From Mucilaginibacter sp. 44-25 (GTDB lineage: Bacteria > Bacteroidota > Bacteroidia > Sphingobacteriales > Sphingobacteriaceae), in contig MKTS01000001.1 in the NCBI GenBank assembly GCA_001898335.1, forward strand, positions 62,001 through 126,000: a DNA stretch of 64,000 nt. Reading direction: 5' to 3'. The translations under genes and the position numbers were made by a program. The notes under the pieces are model-generated. The model worked only from the letters and a program-made list of their open reading frames with translations. It searched no databases and was not told the origin of the DNA. Within the stretch, counting starts at the first letter, position 1. The number at the start of each line of letters is the position of its first letter. Positions 1-8,451 of this stretch are shown piece by piece.

Positions 1-760
1 CGGCCAGCTTGCGTACCGAAGTGGTGTTGAGCTTAGCGAGCTTTTTTACGGGTGTGGTCCTCTTCTTCTTGATGGGCTCCGTTTTCTTAACGATCACCGA
101 ATCCCTGGGCATGGTTTCGGCCAATTGTTTATCGGCCTGTATCTGCTGTAGCTTTTCGTTGATCTCCGCTACACGCTTTGATGCGATATCACCTTTATCC
201 GTCTGATTGAGCCGGTTGTATAAGAAAGCATAACTCTGTTGTACAAGTGCTTCTTCCCGTAGCAGGTTGTTTTTTACCGATAGGTTAAGCGCATCGTTAA
301 GGTCGCGCATAGCCAGTTTGGCTTCTTTATTGTCCATTTTTACGTTGGCCAGTTTCACCAGGGTCATTACCACAGATGCCACATCATTCCGTTTGCGTGA
401 AATGTTTTTTGATTGCAGTAGAAACCATTTAGCCTGGCTGTAACGGTGCTGCGCGGTATAAACCTTGGCCAGGTCATCAAAGCAGCGCCTCATGCCTAAG
501 GTGTCCTCGTAAAACGAATAATTATGCAAAGCCTGTAATGACCAGTGTATGGCTTCCGTTTGATAATAGTTGCGCAGGTTGCGGTTAACTATCGTGTCGA
601 ACTTAAGGTATTCAGCTGCGATCTGGGTATAGATAGGGCCCTTAAGTGTATCATTTGTAGTGTTTTGTAGCTTATGCTTCAAGCTGTCTAACGCATCGTT
701 ATTGGCTTTACAAACAAATGTAACGGCTACTAAACAAATAAGTGTAATTATCTTCTTCAT
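1..760 (-). CDS. Secreted TPR-like protein, cut by the window edge
   Basis: The reading frame opens with ATG at 760 and stays open to the left edge, so about 253 N-terminal residues are visible and the C-terminus is missing. Residues 1-18 form a short signal peptide (two lysines, then a hydrophobic stretch, then Cys-Lys-Ala). The rest is helical with alternating Tyr, Ala and Leu spacing like degenerate tetratricopeptide repeats, up to about residue 195. A Lys- and Thr-rich stretch then begins (repeated VKK and KKK). Bacteroidota TPR proteins of this kind often continue into a transmembrane helix and a kinase or DNA-binding output domain, but that part is outside the window. The TPR assignment comes from pattern, not from a recognised family. 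No gene partner is evident: 215 bases separate it from the next gene. Confidence 0.7.
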   Translation of the reverse strand, partial: MKKIITLICLVAVTFVCKANNDALDSLKHKLQNTTNDTLKGPIYTQIAAEYLKFDTIVNRNLRNYYQTEAIHWSLQALHNYSFYEDTLGMRRCFDDLAKVYTAQHRYSQAKWFLLQSKNISRKRNDVASVVMTLVKLANVKMDNKEAKLAMRDLNDALNLSVKNNLLREEALVQQSYAFLYNRLNQTDKGDIASKRVAEINEKLQQIQADKQLAETMPRDSVIVKKTEPIKKKRTTPVKKLAKLNTTSVRKLA

Positions 761-975
761 CTGGTGATTTGATTCCGGATAAGTATGTTATTCAACTTAT
801 TCAAAATGCGTGCCCCGATTAGTTATTGATGTTGCAGGGGAGGCGCAAATTACAATAAACTAACATAAATACCTAATTGTATTGATTAATAAGTATTTAC
901 AGGATAATGTAGAAGTATTAATGAAGATTAATACGGAAGTTAAAATGCGGTGACAAGTATATTTTACTGTACAGT
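761..975. other. Intergenic spacer, AT-rich
   Basis: This AT-rich spacer lies between the end of the lipid operon and the start of the TPR gene, and presumably holds the promoter of the latter. I see no strong hairpin terminator after the PAP2 gene and no convincing coding sequence. Confidence 0.5.
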
Positions 976-1914
976 TTAGCGGATAACGGCCTCGTACCTG
1001 CCCAAAAAATCCCTGAATTTCTTAGATGCCGATAACAATAAGTTGAAGAGCAGAATACCCAACCCGGCACATAGTATGCCTGCCAGTACATCTAATACAT
1101 AATGATGGCTTGCATAAACTGCTGTGAACCAAATGCCTATCATTACTAATCCAAAGAAAATGTTAACCCAACCCAGGCGGTTTTTGATACCGTAATAGAG
1201 TACCACAATGGGGTATGACGAATGCAGTGAAGGCATAGCGGCAAACACGTTAGAGCCCTTCTCGTAAATAGATTTGAACAGGGAAATATGGAAGAGCCTG
1301 TCAAACCTCGAGAGGCCGGCTGTACTACCTTGTGTTAACGGATGAAAATTTAAGCCATGGTATTGCACATACCAGGGTGGTGCAGCCGGGTAAGCATAGT
1401 ATACCACAAAGCCCAGCAGGTTCACCAATACAAAGGTTAGCGAGAAATAAAGGAACTGCCTTTTATTCTTAAAAAATAAATAAGCCGCGAAGGCAAGCGG
1501 TACCGGTATCCAGCATAGATAAAAGAAGCCGGTAATAGCATCCAGGAAGTCGGTGCTTTGCATGCGCAGGTACTCGTTAGGGGTAACCGTTTTACCCTGA
1601 ACGCTGATGCCGAAAATATCTTTTTCGGCGCCGTAAAGACCACCTACAGCTACATCATTGTAGTTGTAATTGGGAAAAGCCTTCATGTAATCAAAAATGA
1701 TCCAGTATACAATAAAGATGGTAAAGCCCAGGATAAACTTCCGGGTAACTACAGAGGCGTAAAAGAGTACGTTAAAAATACCTATGAGTACCAGCTGGTC
1801 CGTTTTAAAACCAACCAGCAGGCAGGAGAGTATCAGGTATGCAACAGATACACCGGTAACAATGCTGACGCTTTTGGCATTGATACGGATATCATTGCTA
1901 TGCGCATTAGTCAT
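976..1914 (-). CDS. PAP2-superfamily enzyme, AUR1-like (candidate inositol phosphorylceramide synthase)
   Basis: This is an integral membrane protein of 312 residues with about six hydrophobic segments. It carries the two catalytic signatures of lipid phosphatase/phosphotransferases: PSLHS at 228-232 (His231) and HHYVLD at 270-275 (His271, Asp275). The PSLHS/HHYxxD form is that of yeast AUR1 and related inositol phosphorylceramide synthases rather than of the classical PSGH phosphatases. Such enzymes move phosphoinositol from phosphatidylinositol to ceramide. Upstream genes for inositol phosphate synthase, a CDP-alcohol phosphotransferase, a fatty-acid 2-hydroxylase and serine palmitoyltransferase support that substrate pair. 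It is the last gene of its run, and its start overlaps the hydroxylase gene by 8 bases, implying coupled translation. A simple lipid phosphatase, for example one acting on phosphatidylinositol phosphate, remains possible. Family assignment is strong; the reaction is inferred. Confidence 0.85.
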   Translation of the reverse strand: MTNAHSNDIRINAKSVSIVTGVSVAYLILSCLLVGFKTDQLVLIGIFNVLFYASVVTRKFILGFTIFIVYWIIFDYMKAFPNYNYNDVAVGGLYGAEKDIFGISVQGKTVTPNEYLRMQSTDFLDAITGFFYLCWIPVPLAFAAYLFFKNKRQFLYFSLTFVLVNLLGFVVYYAYPAAPPWYVQYHGLNFHPLTQGSTAGLSRFDRLFHISLFKSIYEKGSNVFAAMPSLHSSYPIVVLYYGIKNRLGWVNIFFGLVMIGIWFTAVYASHHYVLDVLAGILCAGLGILLFNLLLSASKKFRDFLGRYEAVIR

Positions 1915-2542
1915 TCTGTTTTTTAATGAAATCTGAGTTAAACACCTTGTCCCACATTGGAGAGCTTACGCCATAACCTTTGGTAGGGTCCTGGTAATGG
2001 TGCAGCATATGGTGCTGTTTGATCTTTTTCCAGAAACTGCCCTTAAAGTTAAAGTGGTGGATAGCGTAATGCGATATATCATACACCAGGTACCCTAATA
2101 TAAAGCCAGGGAAAAAACCAAGAACATAGTTTGCAGGCAGCAGCGCATTAAACAAAAAGTAAAAGCCGGTTGCCAATGGTATACTTGCCGATGGGGGCAT
2201 TACCAGGCGTTTGGCATCGCTCGGATAATCATGGTGTACACCGTGGAAAATAAAGTGTAACCTTAAAGCCCATTTGGCCTTGGGTACAAAATGGAATACA
2301 AAGCGGTGTAATACGTACTCGGTAAAGGTCCATACAAAAAGACCGGCTGCAAAAAGCCATATGAAATTAACTAAACCAATGTTTTTCTCATACGCAAAAT
2401 AACCGCAAGCCAGTATAACCGGTACAAAAACTATAATTGGTACAAAGTAGTGTACTTTTGATAAACTTTCCAGGAAATCGCTTTTAAACATCCTCACCGA
2501 TTCGGTAGAGTTGGAAACAAAATTTTTCTTAGCCATAATCAT
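1907..2542 (-). CDS. Fatty-acid 2-hydroxylase-like membrane diiron enzyme
   Basis: The 211-residue protein has four hydrophobic segments and the full histidine set of the fatty acid hydroxylase/sterol desaturase superfamily: His79 and His84 (HX4H), His100/103/104, His158/162/163, and His177/178/181/182. The stretch from Phe99 to Pro117 (FHGVHHDYP, then a Lys-Arg-Leu-Val-Met-Pro-Pro run) matches what I know of the FA2H/Scs7 branch, which hydroxylates carbon 2 of the N-acyl chain of ceramides. The position between spt-linked inositol-lipid genes fits that substrate. Its ATG at 2542 shares one base with the stop of the DUF4833 gene, and its end overlaps the PAP2 gene by 8 bases. A second in-frame ATG two codons later could be the true start. 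No cytochrome b5 domain is present, unlike in yeast Scs7. Confidence 0.88.
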   Translation of the reverse strand: MIMAKKNFVSNSTESVRMFKSDFLESLSKVHYFVPIIVFVPVILACGYFAYEKNIGLVNFIWLFAAGLFVWTFTEYVLHRFVFHFVPKAKWALRLHFIFHGVHHDYPSDAKRLVMPPSASIPLATGFYFLFNALLPANYVLGFFPGFILGYLVYDISHYAIHHFNFKGSFWKKIKQHHMLHHYQDPTKGYGVSSPMWDKVFNSDFIKKQND

Positions 2543-3156
2543 CAGGGTTTAAAACGTTCGGTCACCTCTTTTCCGGTTTCAGGATCGGTACCCTTCATTT
2601 CTACAAAAATAACATTTGGCGACCACATAGAGCCACCGTCTGTCTTAATAAAAATACTTTTTAGCAGTATACGCTTTTTTGAAATAAATGCGAAGATATG
2701 ATATTTTCCGTCGCTGCCCTGCATCAATTTAAACGGAATTTTATCGTATGACACTAACCTGATATCGAAATTACCATTACCCAGCGGTTTAGAGGTAATG
2801 CCATAGGCAAATTTGCGCTGTATATAAGTTAGGTCTTCTTTTTCACCATTGGCCTCTGCAAACCTTAACCAGTAAATGTTTACCGGAGATTTCTCATCTG
2901 CAAGGCCTGTTTCAGCGTTGATATTTACATCGTAACAAACAGCGTTAATATTTTTGGAGCGTTGCAGATAAAATAACCTGTTAGGGTTATCCGGTACGGG
3001 AGGATAAACCTTACCATCCTGGGCTTTGTAAACTGGCGGAACAGTGTCTGCACTCAGCGTATCACAAGTAACCAATATGCTTGCATGGGCTTTGAAAGCT
3101 GTTGCTGTAGTAAATAAGCAAAAAATTAACAAAAACCTTAGCAACACTTTACTCAT
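2542..3156 (-). CDS. DUF4833-like exported protein in the inositol-lipid operon
   Basis: The product has 204 residues with a signal peptide (about residues 1-25, ending Ala-His-Ala). The mature part is a compact soluble domain with conserved-looking Asn-Pro-Asn-Arg-Leu-Phe-Tyr near residue 57, an aromatic Tyr-Trp-Leu-Arg-Phe around 94-98, and a C-terminal beta-rich half. It resembles the Bacteroidota family DUF4833, whose function I do not know. It overlaps the upstream phosphotransferase gene by 4 bases and the downstream hydroxylase gene by 1 base, so it should be produced in step with them. Periplasmic location together with the lipid enzymes suggests a role in handling, trimming or exporting the finished lipid, but nothing in the sequence shows catalysis. 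The DUF label is from memory. Confidence 0.75.
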   Translation of the reverse strand: MSKVLLRFLLIFCLFTTATAFKAHASILVTCDTLSADTVPPVYKAQDGKVYPPVPDNPNRLFYLQRSKNINAVCYDVNINAETGLADEKSPVNIYWLRFAEANGEKEDLTYIQRKFAYGITSKPLGNGNFDIRLVSYDKIPFKLMQGSDGKYHIFAFISKKRILLKSIFIKTDGGSMWSPNVIFVEMKGTDPETGKEVTERFKP

Positions 3157-3869
3157 TCTTCGTTATCAGACAAAGCTTTTTTAGCATCCATTAACCTGCC
3201 AAAAGCAGTGAGGTTAGTTAACACGGCCAGTATGGCTATTGGGAAGGTAAAGATAGACATGGTTTCAAATACATGGTACTTTATCCCAGGGATAAACAAT
3301 TTATAATCGCCACCGATGTAAGATGAACTGATACCGCAGGCAATAGCGAAAAGGCCTATGGTTATTACACGCTCGGGGCGCTGCATGAGGCCTCCTTTGC
3401 ACTCCACGCCTAAACCTTCGGCACGGGCACGTACGTAGCTCACCATCATAGAGCCGATAAGGGCTATAAAAGCGAATATGGAGCTCAGGAAGTAATGATG
3501 AGCAACCAGGTAGTAACATATCCCCAGAAACATGATCAGTTCGCTGTAGCGGTCTAAAACAGAATCATAAAGGGCGCCGAAAACCGATTTCATGTTGCCT
3601 AAACGGGCTACCTGCCCATCAAGCATATCAAACAGCCCCGCGAACAGGATAAGGCCGCCTGCCCAGCCAATGTAGCTAAAATCGCCGCGGTTGCCGTGTT
3701 CAGAGCCAACAATGAAAATTGCCGCCACACCTACATTTAAAACAAAACCTATTGAGGTAACCGCATTGGGGGTTAAACCCAGTTTGATAAGTATTTTAAC
3801 GAATGGGTCAATTACTTTATATATACCCAGTTGTAAATTAGTGCGTAGTGATGTTGTTTGTTGTGCCAT
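3153..3869 (-). CDS. CDP-alcohol phosphatidyltransferase (candidate phosphatidylinositol phosphate synthase)
   Basis: The 238-residue protein has six hydrophobic segments and a complete CDP-alcohol phosphotransferase signature: Asp81, Asp84-Gly85, Ala88-Arg89, Gly98, Asp102 and Asp106, with the expected spacing (DGx2ARx8Gx3Dx3D). These enzymes displace CMP from CDP-diacylglycerol with an alcohol at the inner membrane. Because a myo-inositol-1-phosphate synthase lies upstream and an AUR1-like enzyme downstream, inositol phosphate is the likely acceptor, giving phosphatidylinositol phosphate. Phosphatidylglycerol phosphate synthase is the main alternative by fold. A TACCTTTG box only two bases above the ATG suggests an internal, leaderless promoter. 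It follows the DUF5686 gene after 42 bases and overlaps the DUF4833 gene by 4. Confidence 0.88.
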   Translation of the reverse strand: MAQQTTSLRTNLQLGIYKVIDPFVKILIKLGLTPNAVTSIGFVLNVGVAAIFIVGSEHGNRGDFSYIGWAGGLILFAGLFDMLDGQVARLGNMKSVFGALYDSVLDRYSELIMFLGICYYLVAHHYFLSSIFAFIALIGSMMVSYVRARAEGLGVECKGGLMQRPERVITIGLFAIACGISSSYIGGDYKLFIPGIKYHVFETMSIFTFPIAILAVLTNLTAFGRLMDAKKALSDNEE

Positions 3870-3871
3870 TT

Positions 3872-3879
3872 CAAAGGTA
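3872..3879 (-). promoter_or_regulatory. TAnnTTTG -7 box abutting the phosphatidyltransferase start
   Basis: TACCTTTG on the minus strand ends two bases before the ATG at 3869. It matches the Bacteroidota -7 consensus, and transcription from it would give a leaderless message. I see no clear TTG -33 element at the usual distance. Confidence 0.4.
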
Positions 3880-3911
3880 AATGTAGATAAACCTAAATTA
3901 ACTATTATCGC

Positions 3912-6458
3912 TTAAAAGTCAAATTTGATTTTCACACGGACACCCCATTTGGCAACATCGGGGTTATCCAGGTATGTTAAGCGTTTAACGTAGTCTAACC
4001 TTATGAATTTAAAAATGTTTTCGACACCAAAGCTAATTTCTGTATAAGGTTTGTTACCTAAAGCATAAGTGATAGGTACACCTTTGTTATCTACCGGGAA
4101 CTGGTAAAGGTTACCATTAAATGCAGGTGTGTTTTCCCTGCTTAAACCTCCCCACAAAGCTTTAACTGAAGCGGTTTCGCGCCACTTAAGCTTTTTAAAC
4201 AAAGGGATCTTGTTAAAGAAGAAACCGCCAAAGTGATGATCTACGATGATACTGGCCGATTTATCGCTCACAAACTCCAGGAAGTTCATAAGGTTATACT
4301 GGTCTATCACATAAGCGAAGGTCTGGTTACCACGTGATATGTTCAGCAACGGATAAGGCACCTGCCCGAAGGTACGTGAAGCTTCCAGTATCACGTCCGA
4401 AAAACCGAACGGAGCTTCGTAAAAGCGTTTCTCGCCCCTGAAATCAAGTTTATGGTAGCGGTATTGCCCGTCAAGCACCTTTAAGCCGGCGGTATACTCC
4501 AGCGATAGTTTAGGGTATTGGTTAATAATAGGCGTACGGAAAAGTTTACCCTGGTAATATTGCTCTTTAGGCGCGTAACGCAGGCCAATGGTAGCCTCGG
4601 ATGTAGTAAGGTTAGTAAAAGTTTGTGTACCGGCGCTGTTTATAAAAGGTACTAAGCTACCCGCCGGTGTTTGTATCAGCTTGCGTAGCCCCAGTTTATA
4701 GGAGAAATGGTTGGCATACTCGCTCACGTATTCAAAACGGTACTGGTCGTTGTAATAATACTTATCGTTACGGCCACGTTTAAAAGATAGCAGTACGTTA
4801 TCTTCCTGTATAAACTGCAGTTCCTGGCCGGGTATCTTGGTTTCGCGCTGTATGCTGGCCCTTATGTAATGTTGCGGGAAACGGTAAATACTTTTGCCGT
4901 TAAGCGAATAGGTGGTAGCAAAAAAGTACTTCCACCGGTCGTCCTTAAAGCCGTAGGCGCCATAACCTTCAAAAAATATGCGTTTGCTAAAATCTGCTGT
5001 GGTACGGCCACCTAGGCGCAGGCGAAAACCTTCAACCGGGTTAAAGCTGTAAAAGGTACTTGCCGGGCCTATCTCAAACTTGCCGAAATTTTTAAAGCCG
5101 GCAAATAACAGGTTAATAATATCGGCCGTGCGGCGGAATGATGGCATATGTACCAGGCTATCGATATTTTTATAGGTTTTAGATTCGGCGGTGCTTAGCG
5201 TATCAAAACGGTTTTTTACCCAGAAGCTGTCGGGCTTGTTGCGCAGTTCTTCGTCGTCAACCTCTGGTGGTGTGGCGTAAGTACTGTCGGGGTGGGGTTT
5301 GTTGATCACAAAGTCGCGCCTCACAATAGTACGCGAGCCAAATAACCCGCTTTTGCGTTTCTGGCTCAACCCAAAATCCGCGAAGGTATTGCTTCGCGAA
5401 AGATGGTAACGGCCATCAGGGCTTAACTCAAAGTCTTGGTCAATATTCATGCTGCGCACAAAGTTTACGTTGATGTTTTTATTAATGATCAGCGCGGCTT
5501 TTTGTACAGCGTAATTGCCATCAAGGGTAATAAAAATATCACCCTCAAATAAAATGTTATTGGTATTGCGTGGTGTAAAACTCAGTTGCACCAGTTTTTT
5601 ACCTGTTTGCAGCGTAATAGTATCGGTAATGAAATACTTATAGAAGGTAGGGGCGTTATCCGCTATAGGGCTCAGGAATTGGCGGCCCAGCAATAAAACG
5701 TCGTTATCGTAAATATCTACCTTTACATACAGGTGCTGAAAGTACTGACCAACACCTTCGGTATCAAAGCCCGGCCCAAAATCAACAGACTTTTCGCCCA
5801 GCCGCTTTTCGCGGGTGGCCTCGGGGTTTTTGCGGTAGAAAACCTGCGTAACGCGTTCTTTAAGATAAATTGGCAACAGGGATTTGCCGGGATATGAAGT
5901 GCTGTCCTTATTCTCAAAAATGAACTTGTATTTCCTGAACAGTTTTTTCTCTTTTACTTTTTCGGAGATATTACTGAGCGAGAACTGCATCTTATCATAC
6001 TCCTTGTACTCAACAAAATTATAAGCTTCGGGCCGGTTTTTTGCTTTATTGGCAATAACCTGTCGTATGAGTTTCACGGCAGGGTTCTCATTATCATATT
6101 TAGCCCGTTTTTTTGATTGTACGGTAACCTCGCCCAGGTTTTGCGAGGTAGGTACCAGCCTGATATTGACCACCTGCTGCTTACCCGGGGTAATGTTGAC
6201 GATAACTGCTTTATAACCGAGGTAGCTAACTTTTAGGCGGTTGTATGGCTGTGTGGTACTGATGGTGTACTTACCATCATTATTGGTGTTGGTGCCTATG
6301 GTGCTACCCTCAAAAGAAACGCTAACATAAGGTAGTTTCTGATTATTGCCCACATCCGTTACCGTGCCGGTAACCACTGTGCTTTGCGCTGCCGCGTAAA
6401 AACTGGTAAGTAAAAAAAGTATAAGTAACAGATGCTTATACGGGTAGCTAAAAATCAT
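3912..6458 (-). CDS. DUF5686-type outer-membrane protein with carboxypeptidase-regulatory-like domain
   Basis: The protein has 848 residues. A signal peptide (1-25) is followed by a carboxypeptidase-D regulatory-like beta-sandwich (about 27-115), the domain that usually starts TonB receptors. The long remainder is rich in alternating aromatic strands and ends in Lys-Phe-Asp-Phe, an aromatic C-terminus typical of outer-membrane beta-barrels. This layout fits the DUF5686 family, which is common in Bacteroidota; its function is not known to me. There is no TonB box or plug domain. It begins 14 bases after the GtrA gene and ends 42 bases before the phosphatidyltransferase gene, so it is embedded in the lipid operon. 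An outer-membrane part in such an operon suggests that the finished lipid or a headgroup reaches the outer membrane. That is inference. Confidence 0.85.
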   Translation of the reverse strand: MIFSYPYKHLLLILFLLTSFYAAAQSTVVTGTVTDVGNNQKLPYVSVSFEGSTIGTNTNNDGKYTISTTQPYNRLKVSYLGYKAVIVNITPGKQQVVNIRLVPTSQNLGEVTVQSKKRAKYDNENPAVKLIRQVIANKAKNRPEAYNFVEYKEYDKMQFSLSNISEKVKEKKLFRKYKFIFENKDSTSYPGKSLLPIYLKERVTQVFYRKNPEATREKRLGEKSVDFGPGFDTEGVGQYFQHLYVKVDIYDNDVLLLGRQFLSPIADNAPTFYKYFITDTITLQTGKKLVQLSFTPRNTNNILFEGDIFITLDGNYAVQKAALIINKNINVNFVRSMNIDQDFELSPDGRYHLSRSNTFADFGLSQKRKSGLFGSRTIVRRDFVINKPHPDSTYATPPEVDDEELRNKPDSFWVKNRFDTLSTAESKTYKNIDSLVHMPSFRRTADIINLLFAGFKNFGKFEIGPASTFYSFNPVEGFRLRLGGRTTADFSKRIFFEGYGAYGFKDDRWKYFFATTYSLNGKSIYRFPQHYIRASIQRETKIPGQELQFIQEDNVLLSFKRGRNDKYYYNDQYRFEYVSEYANHFSYKLGLRKLIQTPAGSLVPFINSAGTQTFTNLTTSEATIGLRYAPKEQYYQGKLFRTPIINQYPKLSLEYTAGLKVLDGQYRYHKLDFRGEKRFYEAPFGFSDVILEASRTFGQVPYPLLNISRGNQTFAYVIDQYNLMNFLEFVSDKSASIIVDHHFGGFFFNKIPLFKKLKWRETASVKALWGGLSRENTPAFNGNLYQFPVDNKGVPITYALGNKPYTEISFGVENIFKFIRLDYVKRLTYLDNPDVAKWGVRVKIKFDF

Positions 6459-6472
6459 TTATAAGTATATAG

Positions 6473-6847
6473 TTAAGCAAAAACAAATTTCTTTTGCAGG
6501 AAATAATTATAAAAAACACCTACAAAAAGCGATACCAATACCTTTGATATCTTGTAATCTAACTTTAGGTAGTGTGTTACCAAAAATACGCCCGTTGTAT
6601 TTAAAAGGAGATTGCCGCACCATACCAGCAGGTATTTAACCGCCTGTACCGGGATGGCTTTTTCTTTCTTTTTTTTAAATACCCATGCCCGCCCGAGGAT
6701 AAAGTTAGTGATACCACCGCTTACCGTACCTGTAAAGCTGGCAGCTACATACCATATACCCAATACTTCTTTGCAAAGTATGGTTACCAAAAAATCAACT
6801 GCCGAGGCCACGAATGACGATGCCTGCGCTTTTACAAATGTTGCCAT
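6473..6847 (-). CDS. GtrA-like four-helix membrane protein
   Basis: The product has 124 residues with four predicted transmembrane helices (about 8-30, 35-55, 67-88 and 98-118), separated by a basic loop (Lys-Lys-Lys-Lys-Glu-Lys). It ends with an aromatic/Lys tail (Tyr-Asn-Tyr-Phe, then Lys-Lys-Phe-Val-Phe). This is the GtrA family (PF04138), whose members are thought to flip or present polyprenyl-phosphate-linked sugars. It is the first gene of the compact lipid run and lies 14 bases ahead of the DUF5686 gene. In this setting it might translocate a lipid intermediate or supply a sugar for headgroup glycosylation, but no glycosyltransferase is visible nearby. Family call is good; substrate unknown. 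Confidence 0.85.
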   Translation of the reverse strand: MATFVKAQASSFVASAVDFLVTILCKEVLGIWYVAASFTGTVSGGITNFILGRAWVFKKKKEKAIPVQAVKYLLVWCGNLLLNTTGVFLVTHYLKLDYKISKVLVSLFVGVFYNYFLQKKFVFA

Positions 6848-7122
6848 TATGTTTTTAACGGCTGCATAGTATTTTTGATTTTAGCTTAGCCGCTTGTAAG
6901 GCCTTTACTGCAACAACTCCCTCAGCGTAGACGCATTTGTAATACAACTGTTACAATTTACGTAAAATATGCCTGATTATTGTCAGGCCGGATGAAAAAG
7001 CCCGGGAAAGCTGCGCTGTTTTTGGCTGCGCGAATATCGGAAAATAAGGGCAAAATAAAAACGGGGCGTTTCACCAAAGGTGAACGCCCCGTTTTGTTAT
7101 AGTTTATTAAACGTATTTTGAA
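6848..7122. other. Intergenic region between inositol phosphate synthase and GtrA genes
   Basis: It contains the strong terminator at 7057-7095 in its MIPS-proximal part and about 200 bases before the GtrA start that should hold the operon promoter. I do not see a TAnnTTTG box there. Confidence 0.5.
7057..7095 (-). terminator. Terminator after myo-inositol-1-phosphate synthase
   Basis: Arms 7057-7075 and 7079-7095 pair over about 17 bases with one bulged base, are GC-rich in the middle and end in A/T tracts. The hairpin lies just past the synthase stop. Confidence 0.85.
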
Positions 7123-8451
7123 TTAAGCCTGGTGGCCAGCAAACATATCGTCGTAATAATCTAAACCCAGGTGTGTGATCAGGTCTTCGCCCATCAGGTA
7201 ACGCAGGGTATTTTCTAATTTGATCAATTGTTTAAATATGTCATTCTCCGCGTGCAAGCCCGGCGCGGTTTGCGGCGATTTAAGGTAGAATGATAACCAC
7301 TCCTGTATACCGCTCATATTAGCGCGTTTAGCCATATCGCAGAAAATAGCCAAATCTAAAGCGATAGGGGCAGCCAGGATAGAGTCGCGGCAAAGGAAGT
7401 TGATCTTGATCTGCATTTTGTAACCTAACCAGCCAAAGATGTCGATGTTATCCCAGCTTTCTTTGTTATCGCCATGCGGAGGGTAGTAGTTGATACGGAT
7501 CTTGTGGAAGATATCGCCGTATAGTTCGGGATTGTCTTCCGGTTTAAGGATATCTTCCAGTACGCCCAGTTTAGATACTTCTTTAGTTTTGAAGTTATCC
7601 GGATCGTCCAGTACCAAACCATCGCGGTTACCCAGGATGTTGGTTGAGAACCAGCCGTGTACACCTAATGAACGGGCAGCAAGGCCTGGTGCCAGGATGG
7701 TTTTCATTAAAGTTTGGCCGGTTTTAAAATCTTTACCTGCGATAGGGGTGCTGGTTTCTTTAGCCAGTTCTATCATAGCAGGGATATCAACTGTAAGGTT
7801 AGGAGCGCCGTTAGCGAAAGGTACGCCTAATTTTAAAGCAGCGTAAGCATAGATCATGCTTGGCGCTATACGCTTATCATCGTCTTTTAAAGCTTGTTCA
7901 AAAGCAGCCAAAGACTGGTGAACTTCTGATGCTTCAAAGTATACTTCGGTTGAACCGCACCATACCAATACTACACGGTCAAGGCCGTTATCTTTCTGGA
8001 AGTTCTTGATATCTTCCATTACTTGCTGTGCAAGCTCGTAGCGGGTACCGGTTTTTACGTGTGTACCATCAAGGTTTTTAGCATAGTTCTTGTCAAAAGC
8101 CGCTTTCATCGGCTTAATTTTTTCTAAGCCATCTTTAACCTGGTCAAGCAGGTTGCGCTCTAATACCGCAGCGTTAACGGCTGCTTCGTATACGTTATCT
8201 TCATATACGTCCCAGCCACCAAAAACAATATCATTAAGGTTAGCTAATGGTACAAAATCTTTGATCTTCGGGTTGCGGTTTTCGGTACGTTTACCTAAGC
8301 GGATGCTTCCCATTTGTGTAAGTGAACCAACGGGTTGAGCAATACCCTTTTTTACGGCTTCAACACCGGCAATTAAAGTAGTAGCAACTGCACCTAAACC
8401 AGGTATCAGGATACCTAATTTTCCTTCGGCAGGTTTAATGTTAATTTTCAT
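7123..8451 (-). CDS. Myo-inositol-1-phosphate synthase
   Basis: The 442-residue enzyme converts glucose 6-phosphate to 1D-myo-inositol 3-phosphate in an NAD-dependent cycle. The N-terminus has a Rossmann glycine motif (Pro17-Gly18-Leu-Gly20-Ala). Family signatures include Gly-Lys-Asp-Phe-Lys-Thr-Gly-Gln-Thr at 239-247, Asn271-x2-Gly274-Asn275-x-Asp277-Gly278, and the Lys-rich catalytic segment around 345-360 (KMQIKINFLCRDS). Length suits the shorter bacterial form. It supplies inositol phosphate to the phosphatidyltransferase at 3153-3869. It is flanked by a terminator on its 3' side and by inverted repeats on its 5' side, so it may be a single-gene unit between spt-GNAT and the six-gene run. 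Most Bacteroidota lack free inositol pathways otherwise, so its presence here is a strong context marker. Confidence 0.95.
   Translation of the reverse strand: MKINIKPAEGKLGILIPGLGAVATTLIAGVEAVKKGIAQPVGSLTQMGSIRLGKRTENRNPKIKDFVPLANLNDIVFGGWDVYEDNVYEAAVNAAVLERNLLDQVKDGLEKIKPMKAAFDKNYAKNLDGTHVKTGTRYELAQQVMEDIKNFQKDNGLDRVVLVWCGSTEVYFEASEVHQSLAAFEQALKDDDKRIAPSMIYAYAALKLGVPFANGAPNLTVDIPAMIELAKETSTPIAGKDFKTGQTLMKTILAPGLAARSLGVHGWFSTNILGNRDGLVLDDPDNFKTKEVSKLGVLEDILKPEDNPELYGDIFHKIRINYYPPHGDNKESWDNIDIFGWLGYKMQIKINFLCRDSILAAPIALDLAIFCDMAKRANMSGIQEWLSFYLKSPQTAPGLHAENDIFKQLIKLENTLRYLMGEDLITHLGLDYYDDMFAGHQA

Noticed and set aside
9..206. Plus-strand frame of 65 codons at the left edge
   Set aside because: The minus-strand frame covering the same bases is open over 760 bases with a signal peptide, so the plus frame is a by-product.
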